A stretch of DNA of 64,000 nucleotides from Phaeosaccion multiseriatum (taxonomy: Eukaryota; Ochrophyta, other classes): assembly GCA_965112735.1 (NCBI GenBank), contig OZ218957.1:2170001-2234000 (forward strand), given 5' to 3'. The position numbers and the translations under genes were made by a program. How positions within the stretch are numbered: position 1 is the stretch's first letter; each line of letters opens with the position of its first letter. Positions 31,278 through 42,042 of the stretch are shown one piece after another. Under the pieces are notes generated by a model. The model was not told the origin of the DNA. It ran no database searches and saw only the letters and a program-made list of their open reading frames with translations.

Positions 31278-33815
31278 TCAGACGAAGAACCGAGACAAGA
31301 GTTGGCTCACCACTCCCACCGCCACGGTCACGGCCACCATCCCGGCTCTTCCGCCTGTCTGTGCAAACGAAGCACTCGCACTGTTGGTACCGTCGTCGAC
31401 ACTCCTCGCGTCGAGTACAGGGGCAGGAGTGGTGAATCGGCCCCTCGGTGAGAAGCCAGGCTCTACTGGAGGTAGTGTTGTAATTGGTGCTCCGCCCGGC
31501 GACGGCGCACTACCTGGTGGTGTGGGAGGGGGTGCCTCGTCTCGTGTGAAGGAGGTGAGCTCGCACCCTCGGTGGTAGTGCGACGACCACGGCTGTGTGG
31601 AGTCGGGAGCCACAATATACGATTGGCAAGAGGAACCGCCGATCAGCTGTAGGGTGAGGTGGGGATGGGGTGACCAGGGGGGCGGCGAGGCGAGCGAACA
31701 GACACACAGGATGGCAATAGAAAGAGGGGGGGGACGGGGGGGGGCAAGGCACAAGGATACTGAGTCAGTACGGAGGGGAAAGGCTACGGTTTCGTTGCTG
31801 GGGAAAATGCGAAACGGCGAAGAAGAGTAACTGAGGGAGTGAGGGAGTGGGACAGGGAGATAGTGAGCGAATGAGTGAGTGAGTGAGTGAGTGAGTGAGT
31901 GAGTGAGTGAGTGAGTGAGTGAGCAGTGCGTGAATAAAGAGAGTGAGCATGTGAGTGAGTGAGTGAGTGAGCAAGTGAGTCCAGTAACTGACTGACTGAG
32001 CGAGTGCACACAGGGGTGAGCGCGCACATGGGGCACGAGCAAGGAAGTAAAACATGCCCGCTCTTGCCGCCTTCGCCTCCCCTCCGTTCTCCTCACCTGC
32101 TCTTCGCACTCCGTGTCCGTCTCCTCATCCGCCTCGCACGCCACCGACACAATCCTCTGGAACATGGCGTGATTGACAATGTGGGGGGGGTTCCCGAGAA
32201 TGTCCTTTGGCACGTTGGGCACATCCGTCCGGCTGGAGCCCGTCGCCGTGCCTGAAATGTTGAAATAGTGCCCCTTGTGGTAGTCGGCTGCAGCCTTGAT
32301 GGCAGCTTGTGCTTCCACCTCAAACTCCGAGTTGAGCTGCAGGCCAAAGTAAATGGGGATCATGTTGGGGAAATCGCTGGCGATCTTCTCCGCCATGGCC
32401 TTGTAACCGTCGTCAAAGTACTCCACTTGGTCCTCCAGAGAGCTCTCTTGCAGCGCGATGAGGTCCTCCCCTTCCTCAATCAGCTCGCAGAAATCCGACG
32501 ACTGTGTCGAGTTTAGACACTCGGCTATCCACGTGCCTGTCGAGATGATGATATACCCCGCATCCTCGCCCCTCCCGGCCCCCTGGAGAAGGTCCAATTG
32601 ATCCATCACTTGCAGAGGCGAGCGGGCCCGCGCGAAGACGAAGCTCGTCTCCTCCCCGCTCACGGTCGCGTTCGCCCCCGCGTCCGTTGTCGTTGCATTC
32701 GCTCCCTCGTTCGCCGCTGTCGCATTCACCGCCTCCCTGGGGTAGACGCTTTCAAAGCACGCGTCTTGTCCGGTGAGGGCCGCTTTCCTATCAACGAGGC
32801 CCCCGGTTGCATCATCAATTAGCAACTGCACGCAAATGTCGCCCGGGTCGCCACCCTCTAGCTCGCCTGGAATAGCGCCATCAAAGACCCAGTTGGGGAA
32901 GAACAGCAGAGGGTTATAGTCGGCATCCAGCCAAGGCGCCACGGTGGCCATGAGGCCTTGCAGCCACTCGGCACCCACGAAGATCATCGTGTCGACGCCC
33001 GAGTTCGCCAAGCATGACGCTACCTCGGCTTGGTCGTGGTAGTGGAAATGACATTCGTGTTCCCCTGTGGCAAGTGGGTGGGTAGGTCGGTGGGGGCACG
33101 GGACAAGGGGAGGCAGGCGTGTCAAGCAGGACAATGGGGAAGAGTGGTCAGCAGCAGCAGCATTAGCAGCAACGGGACTCAAGGAGGATGAAGAACGCGG
33201 GGCAGAAGGAAGAGGAGGCACGCGTACGCATCCGAAAGGTTTGAGGGGGTTTACTTGCGGACAGCGCGGGTAAGACGTAGCAGCACAAAAGCACAGTCCA
33301 CAGAACACGTCGGCCCTTTTGACCTACCCTCGAGACCCTCGAGCTCGAAGGTGTTGCACAACGTTTGCCCGTTGCTATCCGTATCGCAGCGGTACCCTCC
33401 ACCAGACGAGACATCGGCACACCTTGGGGTGCAGCTGTCCCGGAGGTTCGGGGTGGGAATATCGGGCAGAAGACTTGACCCCACACCTGGAGGGGCCAGG
33501 GGAAGGGGGGAGGGTGCATGGGCGAGAGAGTGGGCGAATGCATATGCGACACAGGTAGGTGGGTATGGAGAGGGAGAAAACACGACTCGGGTCTCGAGAG
33601 AGGGAGGTGGGCGAAGAAGAGGAGAGGGAAGAGAGGATGGGCGTGGTGAGAGGGGTCTTAACACGACAGATACTTTTGATGGAATCTTTGCAGATACGAG
33701 GTTCCTCATAGCTAGACTCACCCTGAGTGCCGGGCAGCTGAAGCACAAACAAGGCCGAGGACAGGGAGGCCAAGAAGCCGCCCGGAGAACCGAGGACTCG
33801 AGATACAACCCGCAT
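31278..33815 (-). CDS. Secreted, probably surface-anchored protein of unknown function
   Basis: Four exons: 33815-33722, 33486-33328, 33064-32097, 31646-31278; about 530 residues, with all frames joining through GT-AG introns. The N-terminus MRVVSRVLGSPGG… contains a hydrophobic signal peptide. A Cys-rich stretch follows (RDSCTPRCADVSSGGGYRCD). The large third exon carries an alpha/beta-looking domain: HECHFHYHDQAEVASCL, DTMIFVGAEWLQGLMATV, LFFPNWVFDGAIPG, GYIIISTGTWIAECL. This is reminiscent of a type-1 periplasmic-binding or ligand-binding fold, but I cannot confirm a family. The C-terminus is Pro/Thr-rich and ends in a hydrophobic segment with almost no tail (MVAVTVAVGVVSQLLSRFFV), fitting a GPI-anchor signal or a membrane anchor. 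Head-to-head with the gene at 34324. Confidence 0.75.
31862..31975. repeat. (GAGT)n microsatellite in intron
   Basis: GAGT tetranucleotides, pure at about 31873-31922 and again at 31950-31972, inside the last intron of the secreted-protein gene. Confidence 0.95.
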
Positions 33816-34323
33816 GATAGCCCACTAATCCACCGACCTCAGGGTGAGGGTTCCACTGTACGAGGCAGGGCAAATTCCTTGTTGATAAAAGAAAATCCTC
33901 TGCTCCCACGAGATGCAGCCACAGAGAATGGAAGGAGGGTAGTGGAGCAGTTGTTAACCAAGAGGGAGTGGTCCTAGCGTTTGTGGATGGAAGGGTTTTT
34001 TAATTAAAACTACGGCCCTCCTCATCGTGTTAGAATTCCGGTTTGAGTTTCCGTTTTGCTATGCTACACTTTGCTTGGGTTTGGACTTCTTCCTCCCCTC
34101 CCCCTGATTTATCTCCCCCTTCTCTCAACTAGCGCAGTAGTTTTTCAGCTTCCCCTCCCTCCTACACCACCTTGAGTAACCAGTAGGCGCATAGTACAAA
34201 GAGGGAAGACCGTCAGGGAAGGAGAAACGGGGGAGGAGGAGGAGGAGGAGGTGGCCAATTTGAGACTGAGAGAGGAGGGGTTCGGGGAGGGTGAGTTGGG
34301 AAGGGGGGGGGGAGTGGGGGCAG
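33816..34323. promoter_or_regulatory. Probable shared promoter region of a head-to-head gene pair
   Basis: 508 bp separate the ATG of the secreted-protein gene (33815, minus) from the ATG of the small basic protein gene (34324, plus). The middle (33990-34140) is AT-richer than its surroundings. No specific elements were identified. Confidence 0.45.
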
Positions 34324-35182
34324 ATGGCGTCTGTGGATGGAAGGCGCAGGAGCGGCGGAGAAAGTGATGACAGCAGCCGAGGCAGCGTGGCGAGCAGCAG
34401 CAGGAAGAGGAGAATGATGCTCACCAGTGACGAGGTGACCAAGCCGTTCACTCCGCCGCCTTCGCCTTACGAAATGCACCTTGCGCAAATCCGCATGAAA
34501 CAGGACCACAATCTGCTGCACACCGTCTTCACTGGAGTGGTAAGCGTGAGGATGCTTGCAGAGAACAGGAGGGGAGAGGGGGCAGGTGGCGCAGATAGGA
34601 GCGGATGGGTTGGGTTGGGTTGATGGGAGGCTCGTCCACAACATGTGATCACTGACCTCGGTAGTGTGTTTGCTTCACTTCCCCCCCCCCCAACCCCTCT
34701 CCCCACCCCTTTAGAGTGGCACCGCCCCTTCCAACGCCTTCTCAGACCCTCGCATGCGGGGCCTCTTGGACCGCACCGCCTGGAGGGGAGAGCCCTTCGC
34801 AGGCTCCAGCAGGGACGTGGCGTTTTACGAGTCTCACTTAGCAGAGGTGGAGGCGGAGACAGCCGCGAGGGCAGCCAAGCTCGCAGCCCAGCACAAGCGA
34901 CAGTCCTCCTTCCGCAAGACGGCAAAGCACTGCATCTCGCGGATCAAGAAGGCGGCCACTCGAGATGACGCCATGGTGGTGGCAGACGCTGCTCTGCGCA
35001 AGTTGCTGCATCTGCACGGCTCTGCGCTCAAGATTGCACCTCCTGCTCCTACTGCTGCTGGTGGTACTGCTGGAAAGGCACCAGCACCAGCACGGTCACA
35101 AGCAGAGCGTGGAGTGTCTGCGAAACGGCGTGGTGATGAGAAGGGCGGCATGCAGAAAAAGAGGAACATCGCGGAAGGCTAA
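34324..35182 (+). CDS. Small basic protein of unknown function
   Basis: Two exons, 34324-34539 and 34715-35182, joined by a GT-AG intron with a C-rich acceptor tract; 227 residues. An upstream ATG (34291) exists in frame but gives a Gly-rich extension. The N-terminus is Ser/Arg-rich (SVASSSRKRRMM). The middle has a conserved-looking helical section (AFYESHLAEVEAETAARAAKLA, RKTAKHCISRIKKAA) and the tail is Lys/Arg-rich. This looks like a nuclear protein, but no family is recognised. The exon junction falls between codons, and coding frame is continuous across it, which supports a real gene. Confidence 0.65.
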
Positions 35183-35627
35183 GCGGCCTCCCCTCACCTC
35201 AGGAGTGTACATACTTTCAGCAGTAAGATAGCAGTAGCAGTAGCAGTAGCAGTAGCAACAGCAGCACCAGCTGCGCCAGTAACCGAGGAGACCAAGCACG
35301 CTTTCGTAGCTTGGGCAGTTGCCAGGCTGGAGGTGCAGGGCAGCAACAGTGATCGTCTACGGACCTCTAGACCCTTCACTGGCGACGGCGGTCACGTACA
35401 CCGACACAGAGGGCACACTTATGTATATATGCCTATTCCTTTTATTACTGTGGCCAGCTGTCCTTCACCGAGTTTCTGTTCTTCCAAGAGGAAGAAAGGG
35501 GTACGACATGACTGCTTCCTTCACATCACCCTCCATCCCTCCCAGTCAATCGGTCTCGCATTCGCTCTCGCACCTCGTCCGCGATAAGGACACCTGCCTG
35601 CACACGCGCCTGCTCCTCCCCCCCTCC

Positions 35628-35668
<41 letters not shown>

Positions 35669-35860
35669 TCCTTCTCTCGCGCCTCTTGTCTTGTTCGTGC
35701 CATCTGAGCCGTCCTGCTGCTACTCGTCCCAAGAACGAAAAAGGAAGGGCCTCAAGGGCCACATTTTACTCGGACACTTCACTTGGCGAGGCCGCCCGCC
35801 GATGGACATGCCGCCACCGCCGCCGCTGCTGCTGCTCCTGCTTCTGCTGCTGATGCTCCG

Positions 35861-35895
<35 letters not shown>

Positions 35896-36493
35896 TGGGG
35901 CCTAGGTGTCACTCTCAGGGCACCCCCACACATACTGTACCACCTTGCTATGCCTGACGATTTGTACACGGAGGGATGCTTCATGTGAAGCAGGCCAGTT
36001 GCGTGAACCAAGAGCTGCGGAGTCGTCTGGACACACTCAAGTGCGTAGGTGCGACCCACAGCATGAGGCAAAGATGAGGCCAGCACGAGGTCAACAGGAG
36101 GTGCTCTGTAGACAGCACAGTCCTCCCTCCTTCCTTCTTGCTTGGCCTCTGTGCTTCCCTCCCTTCTGGTGGGTGGGTGGTGTAGACAAAGTGAACACAA
36201 CAGAACACCACACGTGTACCAATGGCGGCGCTGCTCCCTCGCGTGGAATTACCTTCACAGCAAAGCAGCAGCGCACTGTCACACTCCTATTGAGACGGAC
36301 AAGAGGGCTCCAGCACTCCGCTCAGGTGGGCCTGGCTCGCATCGAATAAAGAGCGGTCAGAAGCAGATCCAAGAATGGGGCTGGGATGGGGTCCCCCCCC
36401 CCCCAAGGCGAGGAAGGAGAGTCCACTCACTCGACTCAGAGAAGCATGGCTCTGCTCCACTTGACTTGTACCGTCCCAGTATAAGCCGCTTAC
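35183..36493. other. Intergenic region with several microsatellites
   Basis: Contains a GTAGCA tract (35225-35262), a (TC)n tract (35633-35661) and a CTG tract (35818-35892). A minus-strand frame at 36200-35766 reads LECVQTTPQLLVHATGLLHMKH before a poly-Gln run made by the CTG tract. It could be a terminal exon but has no recognisable domain, and I do not call it. The rest shows nothing recognisable. Confidence 0.45.
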
Positions 36494-38230
36494 TCATTCC
36501 CCACTACTGCTTTCCCCCATGACGGGCGTGGATGCCGCAACTGCTGCCTGGGAAAACTGCTCCTGTTGGTGCTGGTGCTGGTGCTGGTGCTGCTCTGGTG
36601 ACTGAGGCTTTCGCTCGGCGACTTGAACAATGTCGGTACTCCCCTCTCGAGCGAGAAGATAGCGAAAGGCGAAGGGGGCCAGCAGAGAAGACAGCAACGC
36701 CCCCCAGATGGCAGCTGAGTAGTCCGTGGCCTCCAAAATACCCTCCTCGAAGCCCTCCTCCGCAATGAGGAAAGAGAACTCCCCCCTCCCGTTCATGGCC
36801 CAGCCAAGCTTGAAGAAGTTGTGCACAGTAAGCGGGACCGCAAAGGCCCCAACGCAGAGCTTACCCAGCACTGCCAGCACGGCAAGCATTGCCCCTCTCT
36901 TCAAGCTTGTAACGGCAAAAAGCCCCCCCGGGCTGTCGAGCGGTGGCACACTGAACCCAATCGTCGCCGCGAAGAAGAGACGAAGCCCCCCCCACTGCAC
37001 AAATACCTTCATCTGTCTGTCCCACCCCTTCTTCACCCCGGGAATGGACGAGAAAGAGAGACCGCCGAAGAAACACCCAAGGAGGTCTGAACTCCCCACA
37101 AAGCTGGAGAGCCATGCAAAGAGAATGGAGGTGGCGAGCACCATAAAAAGCAGAACTCGGTCACCTATCCGAAGACGGCCTCCTACTTCCTTCGCCTCCG
37201 CCTCCACCACATCCTCTTCCTCCTCCATGTCTCTGTCCTGCCCCCCCTGCCTCCCGTGCTGCTGCTCGATATCGAGGGAGCGCCGCTGGCCTTCTTCTTC
37301 GTCCTGTACCACCCTCTCCCGCCGAGTAGGTCTACCCAACCCACCACCACCACCAGCAGCAGCAGCAGCGACAGCAGCAGCTGATTGCTTTCTCGGCGAC
37401 GCGGCCGGTGAAACAGTCTTCCTCCCCTCGAGTTGCTCCAGCCACGTATGCAGGCTGCCGCTACGCTTGGCAATGGCAGCGGTGAGACATGCCCCCACCA
37501 CCAGTGTACCAAAGGATGCAAAGGCAGGGACGGCAAAGTCGAGCCACCCCGGATTGTCCTTCCCCAGCGCTTGGACCTCACTCAGCAGTAGTAGACTGAG
37601 CACGTCATCCACCACCGCCGCTGTACAAATGAGCTGTCCTAGGGGTGTGGTCAGCTGGGCGCCCTTGAGCAACGTCGCGCTGAAGCCAAGGCTGGTAGGC
37701 GCCAGGGCGGCACCGATAGCCAAGGCAGTGTCCAGCCCTTGCCCCAGGATAAGGTAGTAAAAAAAAATGGAAAGTAGCACGGGGCAAATCACCCCCGTCA
37801 GCGCGGCCAAGAAGGCTCTCCCGAACAGCTTTTGAACCTCGAACACATCGACAGAAAGGCCCGAGTCAATCACCAGCAGCATCACCCCGAGCTTCCCAAT
37901 GAGTCTCCAGCTATCTGGGTAAGGCACAATGTCGGCCAAAGCTGGTCCGAGAAGGATGCCCACCACCAAGGTGCCGATGATTGGCGAGATTGAAAGCACC
38001 GATTTTGCAGTTGCATCCGCCACCCACACGCACGCCAGGAAGGCAATAGTCTCTACTTCACCTCCCATACCAGAGGCGTACAATCGTAATCGGAGAAGAT
38101 GAGGTGTTGGTGATTCAGAAACTCCTGTGAGTTCATAGGTCCCTCTTGGCTGCGAGCCGAGTGCCCCCCGAGCGGCCAGCCGACGCGAAAAACAGCAACG
38201 CAATAAACAACAAACAACAAGACGAGGCAT
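36494..38230 (-). CDS. CPA2-type cation/proton antiporter (KefB/KEA-like)
   Basis: Single-exon frame of 578 residues. About eleven hydrophobic segments form the Na+/H+-exchanger fold. Recognisable parts are SISPIIGTLVVGILLGPALAD (TM2), KLGVMLLVIDSGLSVDV, LAPTSLGFSATLLKGAQ and the TM5-like TAAVVDDVLSLLLLSEV with the Asp pair typical of the ion-binding site. A long hydrophilic loop (residues about 265-370, Ala/Gly-rich then acidic) separates the two halves of the domain. The last 30 residues carry a His-Gln repeat. The family exchanges K+ or Na+ for H+. The first 54 residues precede an internal Met (38068, MGGEVETIAFL) and may be a targeting sequence or non-coding, so the start is uncertain. 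No regulatory TrkA-N domain is seen. Confidence 0.85.
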   Translation of the reverse strand: MPRLVVCCLLRCCFSRRLAARGALGSQPRGTYELTGVSESPTPHLLRLRLYASGMGGEVETIAFLACVWVADATAKSVLSISPIIGTLVVGILLGPALADIVPYPDSWRLIGKLGVMLLVIDSGLSVDVFEVQKLFGRAFLAALTGVICPVLLSIFFYYLILGQGLDTALAIGAALAPTSLGFSATLLKGAQLTTPLGQLICTAAVVDDVLSLLLLSEVQALGKDNPGWLDFAVPAFASFGTLVVGACLTAAIAKRSGSLHTWLEQLEGRKTVSPAASPRKQSAAAVAAAAAGGGGGLGRPTRRERVVQDEEEGQRRSLDIEQQHGRQGGQDRDMEEEEDVVEAEAKEVGGRLRIGDRVLLFMVLATSILFAWLSSFVGSSDLLGCFFGGLSFSSIPGVKKGWDRQMKVFVQWGGLRLFFAATIGFSVPPLDSPGGLFAVTSLKRGAMLAVLAVLGKLCVGAFAVPLTVHNFFKLGWAMNGRGEFSFLIAEEGFEEGILEATDYSAAIWGALLSSLLAPFAFRYLLAREGSTDIVQVAERKPQSPEQHQHQHQHQQEQFSQAAVAASTPVMGESSSGE

Positions 38231-38885
38231 ATTGCTCGTAAAGCTTTATCACTCTCCAGTTCATACTTACATGCTTCATACTATGGGGCTATGAGGGCTG
38301 CGGATTGCGGCGCCTTCCCTTCCCCCCCACTGGTTGGAGTATCGGCCCCTGACATGGTTCTGAGGCGAGACCCTGGTTCCTGGTTCTGCCCGGCGCCAGC
38401 CGGCCAGGCAGGTTCCAGGTTCTGGGGGAAAGCCATGTAATAAGGCAATGATGAGGGCCAAGGTTGGTTCCTGCTTTTGGGCTGGCCTGTCTCAGAACCA
38501 TGTCAGGGGCCGAAGGAATACTCTGCTCTTCCTCCACGACAGCGCGTTATCAAATTGCACAGTCAAAAGCGGAGAGCATGCGCTCCGGAGCGTGGACGGT
38601 AGCGCGCCCTTCTTTCAAATCCAAGGCACCCGTCAAGAGCCGATAGCGTGCCGGCGGACGCTGGGAATAGCGACAGCTCAACAGCGCCTCGCTCAGGAGT
38701 CGATGTCCCATGTGCACACACAGCTCGGCTACCCGGCTCGCTTCCTCCCAAGGGAGGGCTGACTGACATTGCTGCGACATTTGGCCGGGATACTGGGCAA
38801 TCTGCCATCCAGTGAGCTGCGTGAGCACAAGGCGGCAAGGCAAGTCTGGAGGGGCGGGGGCGTGCGTGCATACGAGAAGCTGTGC
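38231..38885. other. Intergenic region with inverted-repeat element
   Basis: Lies between the sulfotransferase stop and the antiporter start, both on the minus strand. Apart from the inverted repeat at 38343-38512 nothing is recognised. Confidence 0.5.
38343..38512. repeat. Inverted repeat with perfect 22-bp arms
   Basis: 38343-38364 (CGGCCCCTGACATGGTTCTG…) is the exact reverse complement of 38491-38512. Outward, GAGTAT is also shared, with a 5-base offset. The 126-bp interior contains further imperfect mirrored words (CCTGGTTCCTGG, GGTTGGTTCCTG). The size suggests a small foldback element or a long hairpin in the antiporter promoter region. Confidence 0.75.
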
Positions 38886-39872
38886 TCAAAGATAAACGGA
38901 GCACTTCTCGGCGCAGCAAGGGTTGGTACATGCGCTCTCCTCGCCCGCTGCAAAGTACTTGTCCACCATTGCCTGCCTCTCTTCCGATAAGACCATTGCC
39001 GGAAGCACTTCGGTCGCGGCGTTCTCGGTCTCGTTGCCACCACCAACAGTCCTCTCCTCGAGGCCCTGGGCAAACTCGTACAGTGCATCGTCCAGCGCCG
39101 TCATGAGCGGGTCCCACTCCTGCTTCTGCTCCTCCTCGTGGGGCTTTCGCGCCTTGTTCACGTGTATTTTGGGGCGTTTCTTCCAACCCACCTTGTCACA
39201 AAACTTCTCGAGACTTGCCTCCATTGCTTCCAAGAAGAGAATCGAGTCGAACGATTGAATTCGATCCAAGGTGTACTGCCAGTCTTCCGGAGAGAGCTGA
39301 TGCTTGGGCCTTGCCATGCACCGGGTCCCACACAGCTGGCGGACGTTCCAATTGTCAGGCTGCTTGCCCCACCAACTGCTGAATGTGCCTGTTTTAGCGG
39401 CTCCCACAATGGACCTGACGTGACCATAGTGCGACATGTACCGATTGCGGCTGTTCCTCAAGGTTACAACATAAAAGTAGTGTTCTAGATCCATGGCCTC
39501 ATACATTTGTTTCTCGACGGCCACAAAGTTGAGACGCGTGGTTTCGGCGAACCGAGTCTGCGCTTCCATTGTGTCTTCGTCCCCGCAGCACCGCTGGTCT
39601 TTCTGCACATTGCAGTTGTGACCCTTCGTGGTTCGCATGCCATTCCGCATCGCGATAGTGCACATGGTACTTCCCCCGGACTTGTGGATGTGCAAAAAGA
39701 ATATGATGCGCTTGTCCGCGCCGTCCAGCCGCCGCGGTCTCTTCTTCCCCATCATCATTCTCGCCAGATCTTCTTCCGCAGCTGCCTCGGCATTTGCTTG
39801 CTGTGCAGTGGCTATGAAAGCAGTCATGGCAAGCACCACACTACACACCGCGAAGCCCCTACAGTATCTCAT
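38886..39872 (-). CDS. Sulfotransferase-family protein, secretory pathway
   Basis: Single exon, 328 residues. An N-terminal signal peptide or anchor (MRYCRGFAVCSVVLAMTAFI) is followed by a PAPS-binding 5' loop (FFLHIHKSGGSTMCTIAM) and a 3'-phosphate-binding segment (VVTLRNSRNRYMSHYGHV). Both match the carbohydrate sulfotransferase / Sulfotransfer_2 fold. These enzymes transfer sulfate from PAPS to glycans in the Golgi. Eight or more Cys residues, including a pair (RCCGDE) and a terminal cluster (CTNPCCAEKC), fit a lumenal, disulfide-bonded protein. The acceptor is unknown. With the GT61-like gene, this is a second glycan-modifying enzyme in the window, but they are 15 kb apart and no functional link is shown. 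Confidence 0.82.
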   Translation of the reverse strand: MRYCRGFAVCSVVLAMTAFIATAQQANAEAAAEEDLARMMMGKKRPRRLDGADKRIIFFLHIHKSGGSTMCTIAMRNGMRTTKGHNCNVQKDQRCCGDEDTMEAQTRFAETTRLNFVAVEKQMYEAMDLEHYFYVVTLRNSRNRYMSHYGHVRSIVGAAKTGTFSSWWGKQPDNWNVRQLCGTRCMARPKHQLSPEDWQYTLDRIQSFDSILFLEAMEASLEKFCDKVGWKKRPKIHVNKARKPHEEEQKQEWDPLMTALDDALYEFAQGLEERTVGGGNETENAATEVLPAMVLSEERQAMVDKYFAAGEESACTNPCCAEKCSVYL

Positions 39873-40208
39873 CCCTGAGCCAGTCCTACCCTACCCCTAG
39901 AAATTGAAGAATCATGGACAGGGGGCTCAGCCCCTCGATCCCTACCACAATAGCTGAAGGGAAAAGTTAGGATGGTTTAGAAGGGGGAGAAAGAAGCCGG
40001 AGGAGGGCGTTGCGTTGTCTAAGAGCATTGGAGTGTTGGTGATTCAAGCGTCGGAATCTGAAATCTGTTGCAAACTGACTTCGCGCCAAACGCACACCAC
40101 ACGCTCGGGGCACTCTTTTTTTTTGTTATTTCGTACTACTACTGCGACGCTCAACTAGTTCCAAGTGTCAACTTGCAGTAAGAAATAAGCTGCTCGCCGA
40201 CGCATGCA
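39873..40208. other. Intergenic region upstream of the sulfotransferase gene
   Basis: 336 bp between the PABPN1 stop and the sulfotransferase start, both on the minus strand. AT-rich relative to the genes, with a T-run near 40118. No specific elements recognised. Confidence 0.5.
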
Positions 40209-40694
40209 TCAGTAGGGCGAGTAGTTATACCCGCCTCTGTAGCCGCCGCCCCTGTAACCCCCACCCCGCCCCCTGTAACCGCCGCCGCCCCCCCGGTATC
40301 CACCACCTCCTCTGTAACCCCCCCCCCCACGGTAGCTCCCTCCGCCCCTGCCCCTGCCCCTCCCTCTCCCGCGGCCCCGTGGAGCGGGTACGTGGTTCCT
40401 CTTGGGCGACACCTTCAGCTGCCTTCCCTTGAACATGGAGTCATTCATGTTGATGGCGTTGGCGGCCCCCTCCTTGTCCACGAACTCAATATATGCGTAC
40501 CTTCAGAGGACGAGGAGAGGAGGAGGAGAGGGGAGAGAACAGGGAGGGGTGGGGAGGAGGGGGGAGGGCGAGGTCAGCAGGGCTGTGGAAGCGGGCGAGT
40601 GGGAGCTGTGGCGATGAGACAAAATGGTTGCAAGGATGTGAGCACCAAGAGCGCGAAGCCAAAGGCCTGCGACATTCTAGATCCAGCAGATGGG

Positions 40695-40737
<43 letters not shown>

Positions 40738-42042
40738 CTCTCTCTCTCTCTCTCTCTCTCCCCCGTACGACAACATAACCCAAACACCTGGGTCCAGCCC
40801 TCTCCAAGAGCCAGCCAATTAGCACAAAAGCAACACACGTACGCAACACGTACCCCTTGGGCTGGCCCGTGAACTTGTCGCAGATAATGGTGACCCTGTG
40901 GATGGTCCCACACGCCCCCTCGAAGTGAGCCTTGAGCTCCTCGGGGGTGGCTTCGTACTGGTGGACGGGGGAGGAGCAGGAGGATGGATAAATGGCAGTC
41001 AATGGGGAGAAGCAGAAGCAGGAATAGGAGGAGGATTAGCAAAGGTGAGCAAGGCGGTGGTGAGTGAGGAGAAGTACGACCTGTGGGGTGAGACGGTACA
41101 CTGCCCAGCCTAGCCCGCCCATTTCAAACTCCAACCCTAAACAAAGCAGAAGTTCTGCCTGAGACACAAGGATGGTTCACGCATCAGACTCGGCGAGGGA
41201 CGGAGCGGCGAAGCTTATGGAGACAGAACAAGGCACAGTGGAGAGTGGTGCTGCGCCAGGTTTACTGATGCTGAAGGAAGACTTACCTCGACTTGCCCTA
41301 CATACACGCTATTCTCGTCCACGGAAGGGTCTCCCCCTCCTGCTGCACCCTGCAACATACACGGAGAGTTGAGTGGGCGAGGAACGAGTCAAGAAGAGCA
41401 TGGGCGGGTGAGTGAGTCAGTGAGCAAGAAGCAGAAACAGGGGAGGGTGTGGCGGAGGTCCCGTGCGGCAAAGCTCCGCAGTCTGCGGACCTCGTCCACC
41501 CGCATGTGTAAAGGGGGGTACAGGCTTTTCTATGAGCCGACACGGAGACGAACCACATTGCTCAGTCGAGAGAAGATATGGGACAGAAGCCCAAGTAGGG
41601 AGGGACAGTGAGGGAAAGAGACAGCCTTTGCAAGGGAACGTAAGGCAAGACTGACTGTACGCTCCTTGCCCCAACGTCAACTCATATACCTCCCTCATTC
41701 TTCCCCTCTCTATCTACTTATCTACCACTTCGTTTCTAGCACACGTGCAGAGCCAGACAGCGACACACGACTCACCGTTGTTGCAATGCTATTCATTTGC
41801 CGCTCCACATCCTTCTGCATCGCGGCCATCTTCTTCTCCTCCTCCGCGTCCTCCTCGGACATCTCCTTGAGGCGCTTCTTCATTGCCTCAATCTCGGTGT
41901 CCACGTTGTCCCCAGCCGCGCCCTCCACACCCTCCGACCCAGCAGGCGCCTCCGGCGCTGGGCCTTCATCCGCCTTCGCCTCCCCCGCCCCCGCTGCTGC
42001 CTCCGTCGCCGCCATCTGCTCTTCCTTCCCTACATCCGCCAT
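40209..42042 (-). CDS. PABPN1: Nuclear poly(A)-binding protein (PABPN1/PABP2)
   Basis: Four exons: 42042-41776, 41349-41287, 40957-40854, 40500-40209; 241 residues, with GT-AG introns and exact frame continuity. The N-terminus is acidic ([21 protein letters not shown]), then comes the coiled coil ([22 protein letters not shown]), then one RRM with RNP2 VYVGQV and RNP1 KGYAYIEF, then an RGG/YRGGGG-rich tail. Order and length match nuclear poly(A)-binding proteins, which bind growing poly(A) tails and stimulate poly(A) polymerase. The ATG at 42042 is preferred over the in-frame ATG at 42093 because the family begins directly with the acidic region. Intron 3 contains a (TC)n tract (40700-40766). 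Head-to-head with CNOT10. Confidence 0.94.
40698..40766. repeat. (TC)n microsatellite in PABPN1 intron 3
   Basis: TC dinucleotides interrupted once by TTTCTT. Confidence 0.95.

Noticed and set aside
35766-36200. Minus-strand frame with poly-Gln tail
   Set aside because: Poly-Gln comes from a CTG tract; the rest has no recognisable domain and no start or splice support.
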